NCBI RefSeq assembly: GCF_014673215.1 | Contig: NZ_JACWMS010000003.1 | Span: 310,001-374,000, forward strand | Length of the DNA: 64,000 nucleotides | From: Gordonia hankookensis | GTDB lineage: Bacteria; Actinomycetota; Actinomycetes; Mycobacteriales; Mycobacteriaceae | Reading direction: 5' to 3' | Part shown: piece after piece, positions 1 through 9,705 of the stretch | How positions within the stretch are numbered: the stretch's first letter is position 1 | Layout of the letters: each line of letters starts with the position of its first letter | The notes under the pieces: model-generated | What the model saw: the letters and a program-made list of their open reading frames with translations, nothing else | Told to the model about the DNA's origin: nothing | Databases searched by the model: none | Position numbers and translations under genes: made by a program

Positions 1-1383
<1,383 letters not shown>

Positions 1384-1409
<26 letters not shown>

Positions 1410-1716
1410 CGGCCTGCACCTTGCCTGTGGTGTCGGGGTCTGTGGTGTCGGAGTACGTGGTGTCGGGATCGCCCTCGCCGTCGACGACCGAATCGGTTCC
1501 GTCGTCGAATGCCTGATCCGGTTCCGGATGCTCGGCGTCGAAGGTCTTCGGCAGCTTCTTCAGCTGTGAGTTCATCGACCGGATCAGCAGCGCGGTCGCC
1601 ACCAACAGGACGATGATGATGAGCAGCCCCAGCGGTGAGGCCTTGCCGAACTCGGGGCCTTCGGGCTGCTGATCTGCCAGGATCTGATAGCCGGCCGCTA
1701 TGTGCATCGGGCTCAT
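1384..1716 (-). CDS. Small single-pass membrane protein (Rv1083-like)
   Basis: This gene encodes 110 residues. A hydrophobic helix spans about residues 28-46 ([20 protein letters not shown]), followed by an acidic, D/T/E-rich tail that looks disordered. The ATG at 1716 is chosen because it overlaps the mca stop in an ATGA arrangement; a longer upstream reading would lie inside mca. The position between mca and the thioredoxin-domain gene matches Rv1083 in M. tuberculosis. The helix with a short N-terminal segment suggests a plasma-membrane protein. No enzymatic motif is visible and the function is unknown. Confidence 0.8.
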
Positions 1717-2609
1717 GGTTCCTCGATTCCCGCGAACAGATCGGTCTCCGGGATCGATGTCTTCACGCGCGTCTGCGCGAGCTCGAATTCCTCGGTCGGC
1801 CAGAGTCGCTGCTGCCACTCGAGCGGCACCGCGAAGAACACTCCGTTGGGATCGATCTGGGTCGCGTGCGCCCGCAGCGCATCATCGCGCTGCGGAAAAT
1901 ACTTGCCACACTCGACCTGGGTGGTCACCCGGCCCATCAGGTCGCCACGACCGGGCTCCCACTTGCTGAGCCATTCGGTGAACGGACTCTCTTGTCCGTG
2001 CCGTTCGAACTCGTCCGAGAACAGCACCATCCGATCACGGATGAAGCCGTGCGTGTAGTAGATCTTCGACACCGTCCACGGTTCGCCGGTACCGGGATAC
2101 GCGTCCGGATCGCCGGCGCGCTCGAATGCCGCAACGGACACCTCGTGGTCCCGGATATGGTCCGGATGCGGGTAACCGCCACGCTCGTCGTAGGTGACCA
2201 TCACGTGCGGCCGGAACTCCCGGACCACACGGACGAGTGCTTCGATGGCGTCCTCGATGGGGATCGCGGCAAACGAACCCTCGGGCACGGGCGGGAGCGG
2301 ATCGCCCTCCGGTAGTCCGGAGTCGACAAAGCCGAGCCACATCTGCTCGACCCCGAGCGCCGCGGCCGCGTTCGCCATCTCTTCCTTGCGGACGTCACTC
2401 ATCCGCTCTTTGACTCCCGGACGGTCCATCGCCGGGTTCAGGATGTCACCACGCTCACCACCGGTGAGCGTGACCACGAGCACGTCATGGCCCTCGGCCG
2501 CATACTTCGCGGTCGTCGCGGCGCCCTTGCTGGACTCGTCATCCGGGTGAGCATGCACCGCCATCAGACGGAGACCTGCATGCGGTCCACCTGTGTGAGA
2601 TTCGGTCAC
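1713..2609 (-). CDS. mca: Mycothiol S-conjugate amidase
   Basis: Mca cleaves mycothiol S-conjugates of toxins and antibiotics, giving an N-acetylcysteine conjugate for export and glucosaminyl-inositol for recycling. The protein has 298 residues, the normal length. The zinc-binding motif HPDDE is at residues 21-25, and a second metal-ligand region PHPDHIRDH follows near residue 145, as in the MshB/Mca (PIG-L/LmbE) family. Long Mca-type features, such as the C-terminal segment ending in [17 protein letters not shown], favour Mca over MshB. Translation starts with GTG at 2609 behind a GAGGAA ribosome site. It is the first gene of a three-gene minus-strand operon and implies that the cell uses mycothiol as its main thiol. 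Confidence 0.93.
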   Translation of the reverse strand: MTESHTGGPHAGLRLMAVHAHPDDESSKGAATTAKYAAEGHDVLVVTLTGGERGDILNPAMDRPGVKERMSDVRKEEMANAAAALGVEQMWLGFVDSGLPEGDPLPPVPEGSFAAIPIEDAIEALVRVVREFRPHVMVTYDERGGYPHPDHIRDHEVSVAAFERAGDPDAYPGTGEPWTVSKIYYTHGFIRDRMVLFSDEFERHGQESPFTEWLSKWEPGRGDLMGRVTTQVECGKYFPQRDDALRAHATQIDPNGVFFAVPLEWQQRLWPTEEFELAQTRVKTSIPETDLFAGIEEP

Positions 2610-2657
2610 GCTTCCTCACCTTCGGATAGGTACTCCTCCCATGGTAGGTATTGACGC

Positions 2658-3128
2658 GTGAACAGTTCAGACGGGGGCACCGACGCCGGTGCGGATGCAC
2701 CGCGCAGCGGACCTCGCGCGACGTATCCCTCCGGGCAGTCGCCGACCAGCAGGCGACGCTGGTTCATCGGACTGTCTGCACTGGTGGTGGTTGTCGGCCT
2801 CGCGCTCGCGGCGCTCGGTTACTCCAAGTTCGCCAATCCGGTGGTGTCCGGCGAAGCCGCCGGCTACCAGATCGTGAATCCCTCCACGGTTGCGGTGCAG
2901 ATCACCGTGACGCGCCGAGACCCGGGACGGCCCGCAGCATGTGTGGTGCGTGGACGTTCCGCCGACGGCGATGAGACGGGCCGCCGGGAGATCCTCATCC
3001 CCGCCGGTACACAGACACAGGTCGGTGTGCACACCGAGGTCAGCACGTCCAAGCCTCCCGTGATCGGCGAGGTGTTCGGCTGCACCACAGACGTGCCTGC
3101 CTATCTGACCGCACCTTCGCAGTCGTGA
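2658..3128 (+). CDS. DUF4307 membrane protein (Rv1081c-like)
   Basis: This gene encodes 156 residues from a GTG start. A disordered N-terminus is followed by a transmembrane helix at about residues 35-55, preceded by RRR (inside-positive), and then an extracytoplasmic beta-rich domain with two cysteines (ACVVRG and FGCTTD) that could pair. This is the DUF4307 layout of actinobacteria, next to greA and mca in mycobacteria. It is divergent from mca with 48 bp between the starts. The stop overlaps the GTG of the transporter gene downstream, so the two are translationally coupled. The function is unknown. Confidence 0.85.
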   Translation: MNSSDGGTDAGADAPRSGPRATYPSGQSPTSRRRWFIGLSALVVVVGLALAALGYSKFANPVVSGEAAGYQIVNPSTVAVQITVTRRDPGRPAACVVRGRSADGDETGRREILIPAGTQTQVGVHTEVSTSKPPVIGEVFGCTTDVPAYLTAPSQS

Positions 3129-3880
3129 CCGCCACCACGCGTGTTCGCGCGGTCTTCGCGACCGTGTCGAGTCCCTATTACGCGTATCTGATGGCGTTGT
3201 TCGTCGGCGTGATGCTCATCAGCAACATCACCGGCACCAAGGGTGTCGTCCTGTTCGACGACTGGCTGAACGTCTCCCTCGGTCCCATCCACATGAACGG
3301 CCTGGTCACCGACGGCGCGTTCTACCTGTTCCCGTTGGCCTACGTGCTGGGTGACGTCATCAGCGAGGTCTACGGATTCCGTGCCATGCGCCGGGCGATT
3401 CTCGCCGGATTCGCGGTGCTGCTGATCGCGTCGATCTGCTTCTGGCTGACGATCGAGCTACCGGCCGCGGACTTCTACGACGGGCAAGAAGCGTTCCGGA
3501 CGGTTGCCGGTGTGGTACCCCAGTTCCTGCTGGCCGGCCTGGCCGGTTACCTCGCAGGCGAGTTCCTGAACTCGTTCGTCCTCGTCAAGATGAAGGAACG
3601 CGCGGGCGAACGCCACCTGTGGGCTCGTCTGATCGGCTCGACAGTGGTCGGCGAGTTCGCCGACACCCTCGTTTTCTGCTCGATTGCGGCAACGGCTCTC
3701 GGCATCTCCAGCTGGGGTGATTTCATCAACTACACGGTCGTCGGATTTGCCTGGAAAACGTTGGTGGAGATAGTGATCATGCCCGTGACATACCTCGTCG
3801 TCGGGTGGCTCAAGAGGGTCGAACCCAGCTACGCAGAGGCACTCCGACAGGCCCGGACCGACGGCTCTGATGTGCTTTAG
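3125..3880 (+). CDS. Queuosine precursor transporter (YhhQ/VUT family)
   Basis: This 251-residue membrane protein has about six hydrophobic segments. The family signatures are visible: an N-terminal segment with SNITGTK, then FPLAYVLGDVISEVYGFR, and a C-terminal GEFADTLVFCSIAA segment. These are typical of the vitamin uptake transporter family, whose E. coli member YhhQ imports preQ0/preQ1. Start is GTG at 3125, overlapping the previous stop in GTGA. No preQ1 riboswitch or queuosine synthesis gene is visible nearby, so the substrate (queuosine or 7-deazaguanine precursor salvage) is inferred from the family alone. Confidence 0.85.
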   Translation: MTATTRVRAVFATVSSPYYAYLMALFVGVMLISNITGTKGVVLFDDWLNVSLGPIHMNGLVTDGAFYLFPLAYVLGDVISEVYGFRAMRRAILAGFAVLLIASICFWLTIELPAADFYDGQEAFRTVAGVVPQFLLAGLAGYLAGEFLNSFVLVKMKERAGERHLWARLIGSTVVGEFADTLVFCSIAATALGISSWGDFINYTVVGFAWKTLVEIVIMPVTYLVVGWLKRVEPSYAEALRQARTDGSDVL

Positions 3881-4005
3881 CTCTCAGTGACTGGTATCCT
3901 CAATGGATACACGGCTCCGCGAGGGGTCGTGTTGCTGCATTTTGAGCAGTCCATATGCCCAGTTGAAGAATCCGCCTGGGCGCGGACAACACAAAGGAGT
4001 GACCG

Positions 4006-4500
4006 ATGACCGACACACAGGTGACGTGGCTGACCCAGGAGTCGCATGACCGCCTCAAAGGCGAACTGGATTCACTGATCGCCAATCGACCGGTCATTGC
4101 TGCGGAGATCAACGAGCGTCGCGAAGAGGGCGACCTCAAGGAGAACGGCGGCTACCACGCGGCCCGCGAAGAGCAGGGCCAGCAGGAAGCGCGTATCCGT
4201 CAGCTCCAGGAGTTGCTGAACAACGCGAAGGTCGGCGAAGCGCCCACCCAGTCGGGTGTCGCCCTGCCGGGTTCGGTGGTCAAGGTCTATTACGACGGCG
4301 ACGAGAGCGACACCGAGACCTTCCTGATCGCCACCCGCGAGGAGAGCGCCGGAGACGGGTCGATCGAGACCTACTCGCCGAGTTCTCCGCTCGGCGCGGC
4401 ACTGATCGATGCCAAGGTCGGTGAGACACGTGAATACTCCGTGCCCAGCGGCGCGGTGATCAAGGTCACCCTCGTCAGCGCCGAGCCGTACCACAGCTGA
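4006..4500 (+). CDS. greA: Transcription elongation factor GreA
   Basis: GreA binds in the RNA polymerase secondary channel and stimulates cleavage of backtracked transcripts. The 164-residue protein has an N-terminal antiparallel coiled coil with the tip sequence [18 protein letters not shown], carrying the acidic residues that coordinate catalytic magnesium, and a C-terminal FKBP-like domain from about residue 85. Length is normal for actinobacteria. The ATG at 4006 has an excellent AAAGGAG ribosome site 8 bp upstream. It is preceded by a 125-bp leader and followed by a strong hairpin, so it is probably transcribed on its own or with the transporter gene. Confidence 0.96.
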   Translation: MTDTQVTWLTQESHDRLKGELDSLIANRPVIAAEINERREEGDLKENGGYHAAREEQGQQEARIRQLQELLNNAKVGEAPTQSGVALPGSVVKVYYDGDESDTETFLIATREESAGDGSIETYSPSSPLGAALIDAKVGETREYSVPSGAVIKVTLVSAEPYHS

Positions 4501-4514
4501 TCCACTGAGTCACC

Positions 4515-4554
4515 GTTGTAGCGGTGGGTGCCATTGCGCACCCACCGCTACAAC
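4515..4554. terminator. Strong 17-bp hairpin between convergent greA and the DUF4352 gene
   Basis: Perfect inverted repeat with arms 4515-4531 and 4538-4554 around a 6-nt loop, starting 15 bp after the greA stop. No clear U tract follows on the plus strand, which is common for actinobacterial terminators. The convergent minus-strand gene ends at 4642, so it could work in both directions. Confidence 0.75.
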
Positions 4555-4641
4555 TGTCTCTGGACGACCCTGGCGCGTTCGGCACGGTTCGCACGCGCCT
4601 GTGTCGCACAGGAACCGTATGGGCCGGGATCACGCTGAGGA

Positions 4642-5403
4642 CTACGTCAGCGACACCGTCTCGCCACCGGAGAACATCGAGTCGTGCAGTTCGATGCTCG
4701 TCGGAACAGCACCCGCAGGCATGTCGTAGATGACCTTCACGTCGACCGCATTACCCGGATTGATCTTGTCCCACACAGCGATATCGGTCCCGCCGAGGGC
4801 GACCTGAGCAGTCGTGTCGGACTCGAAGCTGCGACCCTGCGCATCGAAGAGCTTCTGGTCACTCGGCGAGAAGCCCTGGGGCTTGTCCCCGATGTTCTTG
4901 ACCGTCATCGTCACGACGACGAATCGACCCTGCGCCTTTTCGGTGAGGTACGGGTTGTCCCCCACGCTGTCGAGACCCGGCTGGACCCCGGTGACCACGA
5001 ACTCGAATTTGCCATCGCGCACAGGGGAGTTCATCGCGGCGATCGCACGATCCGCCGGTTCGGCGGCGGGCGGATTAGCCGCCGCATGTGTCGCGGTGGC
5101 CGCACCACCCCCGCCGCCGGCCGCGTCGTCACTCTTGTCGTCAGAGCCGCCGCCGGGCAGTGCGGCGATCACCACGAGCAACGCGACGATGGCGCCGACG
5201 ACCCACGGCCACTTGCGCTTCTTCTTCGGGGCCTCGATCGGCGGCACCGGAGGCCGGGCGTAGGGCGGCTGACCGTTCGGCGGCCACGCGTACTGCTGCG
5301 GCGGGTACTGCTGCTGCGGCGGGTACTGCTCGGCGCCCTGCGGAGCGGTCGGATGGTGCGGCGCGGCCGGATCGACCGGCCCGGTTTCGTGTGAATTCGT
5401 CAT
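4642..5403 (-). CDS. Membrane-anchored DUF4352-type protein with proline/glutamine-rich N-terminus
   Basis: The protein has 253 residues. A P/Q/Y-rich cytoplasmic segment (residues ~15-58, with QYPPQQ repeats) precedes KKKRK and a transmembrane helix at ~65-83. A Gly/Ala/Asp linker and a C-terminal immunoglobulin-like domain follow, with [19 protein letters not shown] and [14 protein letters not shown], the hallmark of DUF4352 (telokin-like/Mpr) domains. The domain is extracytoplasmic. Such proteins are widespread in mycolic-acid bacteria, with no defined role. Proline-rich antigen Pra (Rv1078) lies at this locus in mycobacteria, but the C-terminal domain here argues against simple orthology. 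Confidence 0.75.
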   Translation of the reverse strand: MTNSHETGPVDPAAPHHPTAPQGAEQYPPQQQYPPQQYAWPPNGQPPYARPPVPPIEAPKKKRKWPWVVGAIVALLVVIAALPGGGSDDKSDDAAGGGGGAATATHAAANPPAAEPADRAIAAMNSPVRDGKFEFVVTGVQPGLDSVGDNPYLTEKAQGRFVVVTMTVKNIGDKPQGFSPSDQKLFDAQGRSFESDTTAQVALGGTDIAVWDKINPGNAVDVKVIYDMPAGAVPTSIELHDSMFSGGETVSLT

Positions 5404-5599
5404 GGCCGGAGATATTGCACTCGTGGTCTGACAAAAACGACAAGCCTCACGTGCCGGGGAACGCGATCAGACCGTCGCGGGGACCGAGACCCGATCTTTG
5501 GTCCGATCGCGCCGCACAGCCGGCCGACGAGTGCGATGGTCGCCGCGGTCGGCAGACTCCGCACCCGGTTCTCACGCGAGATTCCGACGTCCGATGGCG

Positions 5600-5646
5600 G
5601 CAGCAGGCGGCCGCCCTGTTCCGCGGACAGGACGGCCGCCTGCTGC
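5600..5646 (-). terminator. Hairpin downstream of the flavoprotein gene
   Basis: Perfect 14-bp outer stem (5600-5613 with 5633-5646), with inner pairing that has one mismatch, lying 45 bp after the stop of the minus-strand gene ending at 5691. The rest of the 287-bp gap 5404-5690 shows no gene. Confidence 0.6.
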
Positions 5647-5690
5647 GACCTACCGGCGTTGTCCACCGATCATGTTGTGGTACAGCGACT

Positions 5691-6815
5691 TCAGGTCGCG
5701 TTTGCCAAGCTCTCCAGACTGCCGGTTGCCTCGATGTACTCCTGCACCCAACGCTCGATCACCGCGGCGGACTTTTCCACCTTCTGGAACTGACCGACAA
5801 CCTGGCCCACCGGGTTGAACGCGACGTCGATGCTCTCGTCGGGATGCTTGTGTGTTGCTGCGACGGCCATACCGGAGACCATGTACTGCAACGGCATTCC
5901 CAGCGGCTCGGGATTGTTCGGATCTTCCCATGCCTCGGTCCAGTCGTTGCGGAGCATGCGGCACGGTTTTCCGGTGAACGACCGGCTGCGGACCGTGTCG
6001 CGACTGCCGGCGTTGACATAGGCGGCCTGCTGGACGGGTGTGTTCTCCGCCTCCTCGACCATCAACCACTGCGAACCACTCCACGCGCCCTGCGCACCGA
6101 GAGCCAGTGCGGCGGCGACCTGCTGTCCGCTGCCGATACCACCGGCCGCCAGCACCGGACGCGGTGCGACCTCCTTGACGACCTGCGGCCAGAGCACGAT
6201 GGAACCGACCTCGCCGCAATGGCCGCCACCTTCACCGCCCTGCGCGATGATGATGTCCACGTCGGCGTCCGCATGCTTACGTGCCTGCTGGGGCGAGCCG
6301 CAGAGCGCGGCCACCTTGCGACCCGACGCGTGGATCTTCTCGATCATGTCGACGGGGGGCGTGCCGAGCGCGTTGGCGATCAGCTTCACCTTGGGGTGCT
6401 GCAGGGCGATCTCCACCTGCGGGGTCGCAGTGGCCTCCGTCCAGCCGAGCAACTGGAGGGAGTTGTCACTGTCCTCACTGAGGGGAACACCGTGATCGAG
6501 CAGCAGTTTGCGGCCGAAATCCAACGTTTCGGCCGGCACCATGTCCTGGAGCATCTTGGTGAGCTCCTCGGTGGACATGTCGGCATCCATCCCCTCGTAC
6601 TTGTTCGGGATGACGATGTCGACGCCGTAGGGCCGATCGCCGATGTGCTCATCGATCCACTTCAATTCGATCTCGAGCTGCTCGGGCGTGAACCCCACCG
6701 CGCCGAGCACGCCGAAACCACCCGCCTTGCTGACGGCGACCACCACGTCTCGGCAATGGGTGAACGCAAAGATGGGGAACTCGATACCGAGCTCGTCACA
6801 GATCGGGGTGTGCAC
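5691..6815 (-). CDS. Nitronate monooxygenase-family (NPD) FMN flavoprotein
   Basis: The protein has 374 residues and a TIM-barrel 2-nitropropane dioxygenase/nitronate monooxygenase fold. Visible signatures are PIFAFTHCRDVVVAVSKAGG near the N-terminus, IIAQGGEGGGHCGEVGS for FMN binding, and PVLAAGGIGSGQQVAAAL with LGAQGAWSGS for the phosphate site. The GTG at 6815 is chosen over longer upstream readings because GAGGAGC lies 8 bp upstream and homology begins at VHTPICDELG. Members of this family can also be enoyl reductases or steroid-degradation enzymes (IpdC type), so the literal nitronate reaction is uncertain. A KstR-like palindrome 51 bp upstream supports a lipid or sterol role. Confidence 0.8.
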   Translation of the reverse strand: MHTPICDELGIEFPIFAFTHCRDVVVAVSKAGGFGVLGAVGFTPEQLEIELKWIDEHIGDRPYGVDIVIPNKYEGMDADMSTEELTKMLQDMVPAETLDFGRKLLLDHGVPLSEDSDNSLQLLGWTEATATPQVEIALQHPKVKLIANALGTPPVDMIEKIHASGRKVAALCGSPQQARKHADADVDIIIAQGGEGGGHCGEVGSIVLWPQVVKEVAPRPVLAAGGIGSGQQVAAALALGAQGAWSGSQWLMVEEAENTPVQQAAYVNAGSRDTVRSRSFTGKPCRMLRNDWTEAWEDPNNPEPLGMPLQYMVSGMAVAATHKHPDESIDVAFNPVGQVVGQFQKVEKSAAVIERWVQEYIEATGSLESLANAT

Positions 6816-6865
6816 TTGGGGGCTCCTCAACGCCAGACAGACAGATCGACAACAGACGGCAGAAT

Positions 6866-6879
6866 TAGAACATGTTCTA
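6866..6879. promoter_or_regulatory. KstR-like operator upstream of the flavoprotein gene
   Basis: TAGAACATGTTCTA is a perfect 14-bp palindrome and fits the KstR consensus TNNAACNNGTTNNA at every fixed position. It lies 51 bp upstream of the GTG start at 6815 in a relatively AT-rich stretch, where a repressor would block the promoter. KstR represses cholesterol-catabolism genes in mycobacteria and relatives. No kstR gene is in the window. Confidence 0.65.
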
Positions 6880-7105
6880 CTCTGGATACTAGAAACGGAA
6901 GCAGAGAACAAGCGGCCGCCCGGCCGGGCCACATCCCGGGGCGTCCACAAGCGCCCTGGTCTTCGATGACGTCGTCCCGTGGCCAGGAACAATAGACCGA
7001 TCCGTGGTCGGCTCCGAAGATTCATCCACAGGCCGCACAAGCATCCACAGTCAACCCACAGCAACGCCTCAGACCGCCTCCAACCTGCGGCATCATCCTT
7101 GGATC

Positions 7106-7426
7106 ATGAGAAAGAACACACACACGCCCACCGTCCCACTGATCGTCCTCGACGACGACCCCGCCGTCCTGGACTACGCCCGCGCACTGTTCCGTCGCGA
7201 CATCCCGCTCGGAGTCGTCAGCAGCCAGTACTCCGCCGCTGTGCCGTTCATGCTCGGCAACAACGGCCACACGGCCGCTCTTGTCGCCGACGTCGACGAC
7301 CCGGATCAGCTGGCCGAGGCCATCGTCCTCGTCGAGCGTCGCCTCGGCCGGGTGACATCGGTGATCCGCTACGCGACAGATTTACCCGAGTCGACCGACC
7401 TGCGCGCGACCGCATCGGCGGCCTGA
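7106..7426 (+). CDS. Hypothetical 106-residue protein with a Rossmann-like N-terminus
   Basis: The ATG at 7106 (MRKNTHTPTVPLIVLDDDP) is preferred; an in-frame ATG at 7004 would add a non-globular N-terminus. The sequence has the rhythm of the N-terminal half of a short-chain dehydrogenase (VVSSQYSAAV, then ALVADVDDPDQLAEAIVLVERRLGRVTSVIRYA) but no glycine-rich TGxxxGxG motif, and it stops after the third strand. Its last 58 bp overlap, tail to tail, with the phosphatase gene on the other strand. It is either a small conserved protein of unknown role or a degraded dehydrogenase fragment. Confidence 0.55.
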   Translation: MRKNTHTPTVPLIVLDDDPAVLDYARALFRRDIPLGVVSSQYSAAVPFMLGNNGHTAALVADVDDPDQLAEAIVLVERRLGRVTSVIRYATDLPESTDLRATASAA

Positions 7427-8214
7427 CGCCACGGCATGTACACGATCGCCATCGACACGGCGATCACCGCAACGATCGCGATCACGTCCAGCACATAGTG
7501 ATTGGCGGTCCCGATCACCACGAAGGCGGTGCTGATCGGATAGAGCACACCGAGCACGCGCACCCACGTTCGACGCGCATACATCGCGATCATCACCCCA
7601 CACCAGATTGCCCACCCGCAATGCAGCGACGGCATCGCAGCGAACTGATTCGTCACCGACTCCGGGCCGGGTGAACCGGAACCCTCCCACCAGCCCCACG
7701 ATGCGGTCTGAGCCATGATGTCGACATACCCCGGGTACATGCGCGGCGGCGCGGTCGGGATCAGGAAGAAGCCGGCCAGCGCGATGAGGGTTGTCAGCGC
7801 CAGCACCAGCGACGCCCGTCGATAGCTCTCGCGGCGCCGCCAGAACAGCCAGACGAACACGCCGATGGTGATCCACCAGTGCAGCGTGTGATAGTGCAGC
7901 GCACTGAGATCGGCCACCCAGCCGTTCACATGCACCCAGCGATTGAGCGCCGGCTCGAAGGCGATGTGCAGGTGTTGTTCGACCTGCGCGATCGATCGGC
8001 CGTTCCCGAACGCACGGTCGATGTCCTTGCCGCCGATGTTGCGAACCCGCGAATAGGCCGAGTAGATCCCCCAGATGAGGAGGACCTCCACCCACCATCG
8101 CGGCTGTCCCAGATATGCCATCGCACTGGTCGTCCACGCACGCGCGGTCCCCGACATCCGGGCAACACGCGCGTGCCCCTGATGGGGCGGCTGATCCCGC
8201 CACACAATGGCCAT
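7369..8214 (-). CDS. PAP2-superfamily phosphatase, membrane
   Basis: The protein has 281 residues when started at the ATG 8214 (MAIVWRDQPP), which has a GGGGGA ribosome site; an upstream ATG at 8262 has none. About six transmembrane helices are visible. Phosphatase motifs are present: PSLHCGWAIWCG (motif 2, catalytic His) and GTANHYVLDVIA (motif 3, His and Asp), in the arrangement of the inositol-phosphorylceramide-synthase-like PAP2 branch. The substrate is likely a lipid-linked phosphate or phosphatidic acid-like lipid at the membrane surface, but it cannot be specified. Divergent from the GT87 gene with an 85-bp shared promoter region. Confidence 0.85.
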   Translation of the reverse strand: MAIVWRDQPPHQGHARVARMSGTARAWTTSAMAYLGQPRWWVEVLLIWGIYSAYSRVRNIGGKDIDRAFGNGRSIAQVEQHLHIAFEPALNRWVHVNGWVADLSALHYHTLHWWITIGVFVWLFWRRRESYRRASLVLALTTLIALAGFFLIPTAPPRMYPGYVDIMAQTASWGWWEGSGSPGPESVTNQFAAMPSLHCGWAIWCGVMIAMYARRTWVRVLGVLYPISTAFVVIGTANHYVLDVIAIVAVIAVSMAIVYMPWRQAADAVARRSVDSGKSVA

Positions 8215-8299
8215 ACGTCCCCCACCGGCTAAAATTCCGAACGACGTGGTTGATACGTTCAACTAAGTGTTCACTCCACAGTAGACCGGGGGCAAGCGA

Positions 8300-9649
8300 A
8301 TGGTCATCGTGGGTTTACGGAAGCACCCACAGGTGCGGCGGCATCATGTCGAGGCCGTCGCCTACCTCGTGTTCGGCGCCGGCGCGTTCTTCCTGTTCCG
8401 GATCTCGGGCCTCGACGCCCACATCACCTGGGCGCATTCGGCCGTCATCGGCTACAGCGTCGCAGCTCTCATCTCGATCGCACCCCTGCCGACCGGTACC
8501 CGGCGCGGTCGCCTCGCCCGCATCGCCGCGGTCACCGGCGCGCTCGTCGTGCCGTTCGTGATGCTGCTCAACGGCCACCACCAGATGCAGGACGAGGTCG
8601 GTGTCATCTCGCGGTCCGGTGATTTGCTGATCACCAGCGGAATCCCGTACGTCCACCACGCCACCGTCCTTGCCGACATCAACCCCTACCTACCGGTGAT
8701 GGCGCTGTTCGGCATCCCCGGAGCTCTCATGGCGCGCTCCGGCATCGATCCGCAGAGCGCGTGGAATGTCGTCGGGGATCCGCGCATCTGGTGTGCGGCA
8801 ATCGCAATCGGTGGCGTCTGGGGCTCGATGCGTGTGCTCCGCGCGCGGTCGGGATGGGCGACCAGTGCCGCGATCCTGTTGGTCGCATCGCCGACGATCG
8901 CCCTGGAGATGTGCGCGAGCGGTGTCGACCTCCCACTCGCCGGTTTCCTCCTGCTGGGACTCGCACTCGCCGCCACCCGTCGTCCCGCGCTGGGAGCGGT
9001 GTTCATCGCCGCCGCTTTCGCGATCAAATGGGTGGCGCTGCTCAGCCTGCCGATCATCTTGGCGCTGTTGATCACCCGCTACGGCCGGGTCGTCGCGGCT
9101 CGCTTCGTCGCGTTCTTCGTGGCCGCGTCGGCAGTTTTCGTCATCCCGGCCGTTCTGTCCCTCTCGGACACGATCGCTCAGGTCATCGAGTTCCCCACCG
9201 GCCATGGCAGCACCCCGACACCCGCCCGGAGCCCCATGCCCGGGGTGCTCATCGCATCGCTCGGCCCGGCGGGCCGTATCGCCGACATGGCACTGCTGGT
9301 GGTGTGTGCCGTGGTGTTGTCGACATGCCTCGTTCGCCGGCCGCCGGCCACCTTCGCCGCCGCAGCCACCTTCATCGGCGCGGGTTTCTCGTGCTTCTTC
9401 CTGCTCGCGCCGGTCGGCCGGTTCGGCTACCTGCTGATCCCGATGTTGCTGTTCGGCCTGGCCTACATCGCTCACCGTGCCGAAGCCCGCCCTGCCGAAC
9501 CCGGCGTTGTCGAACCCCCGAGGGTCGAACCCCCGCGCGCCGAACCCCAGCGCGCCGAACTCCAGTCCGTCGCACCCCGGCGCGCCGAATCGAATCATTC
9601 CGAACGCTCACGGCGTCGACCCACGTCAGCGGCCATCCAGCCGTTGTAA
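8300..9649 (+). CDS. GT87-like polyprenol-dependent membrane glycosyltransferase
   Basis: This 449-residue protein has about ten transmembrane helices. The segment DEVGVISRSGDLLITSGIPYVHHATVLADINPYLPVMALFGIPGAL resembles the first periplasmic loop of GT-C mannosyltransferases (GT87/DUF2029), with an acidic residue pair early in the loop. Such enzymes add mannose or arabinose from polyprenyl phosphates to envelope glycolipids. The cytoplasmic C-terminus (about residues 393-430) is built of degenerate pentapeptide repeats of the VEPPR/AEPQR type and is unrelated to catalysis. ATG at 8300. The subfamily is recognised from topology and loop, so the donor and acceptor are unknown. Confidence 0.65.
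   Translation: MVIVGLRKHPQVRRHHVEAVAYLVFGAGAFFLFRISGLDAHITWAHSAVIGYSVAALISIAPLPTGTRRGRLARIAAVTGALVVPFVMLLNGHHQMQDEVGVISRSGDLLITSGIPYVHHATVLADINPYLPVMALFGIPGALMARSGIDPQSAWNVVGDPRIWCAAIAIGGVWGSMRVLRARSGWATSAAILLVASPTIALEMCASGVDLPLAGFLLLGLALAATRRPALGAVFIAAAFAIKWVALLSLPIILALLITRYGRVVAARFVAFFVAASAVFVIPAVLSLSDTIAQVIEFPTGHGSTPTPARSPMPGVLIASLGPAGRIADMALLVVCAVVLSTCLVRRPPATFAAAATFIGAGFSCFFLLAPVGRFGYLLIPMLLFGLAYIAHRAEARPAEPGVVEPPRVEPPRAEPQRAELQSVAPRRAESNHSERSRRRPTSAAIQPL
9480..9590 (+). repeat. Degenerate 15-bp tandem repeat inside the GT87-like gene
   Basis: About six imperfect 15-bp units of the form gtcgaacccccgagg or gccgaaccccagcgc encode the pentapeptides VEPPR, AEPQR and AELQS near the protein C-terminus. 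Units keep the reading frame. Confidence 0.6.
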
Positions 9650-9705
9650 ACGGCGCGCAAGCCAGTGTAAGACCCACGACAGCGGCACCGGGCACTCTCA
9701 GCGGC

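Noticed and set aside
2593..2609. CRP-like TGTGA-N-TCAC element at the mca start
   Set aside because: The spacer is 7 rather than 6 bp and it overlaps the coding start; likely chance.
3894..3910. GTATCC-TCAAT-GGATAC hairpin upstream of greA
   Set aside because: Short 6-bp stem without U tract; neither a convincing terminator nor a riboswitch.
5088..6995. 635-codon plus-strand frame over the DUF4352 and flavoprotein genes
   Set aside because: Spans two real minus-strand genes and their intergenic hairpin; no domain.
8249..8263. GTTGA-N5-TCAAC inverted repeat in the PAP2/GT87 promoter region
   Set aside because: The 5-bp arms are too short to rule out chance and there is no linked regulator.
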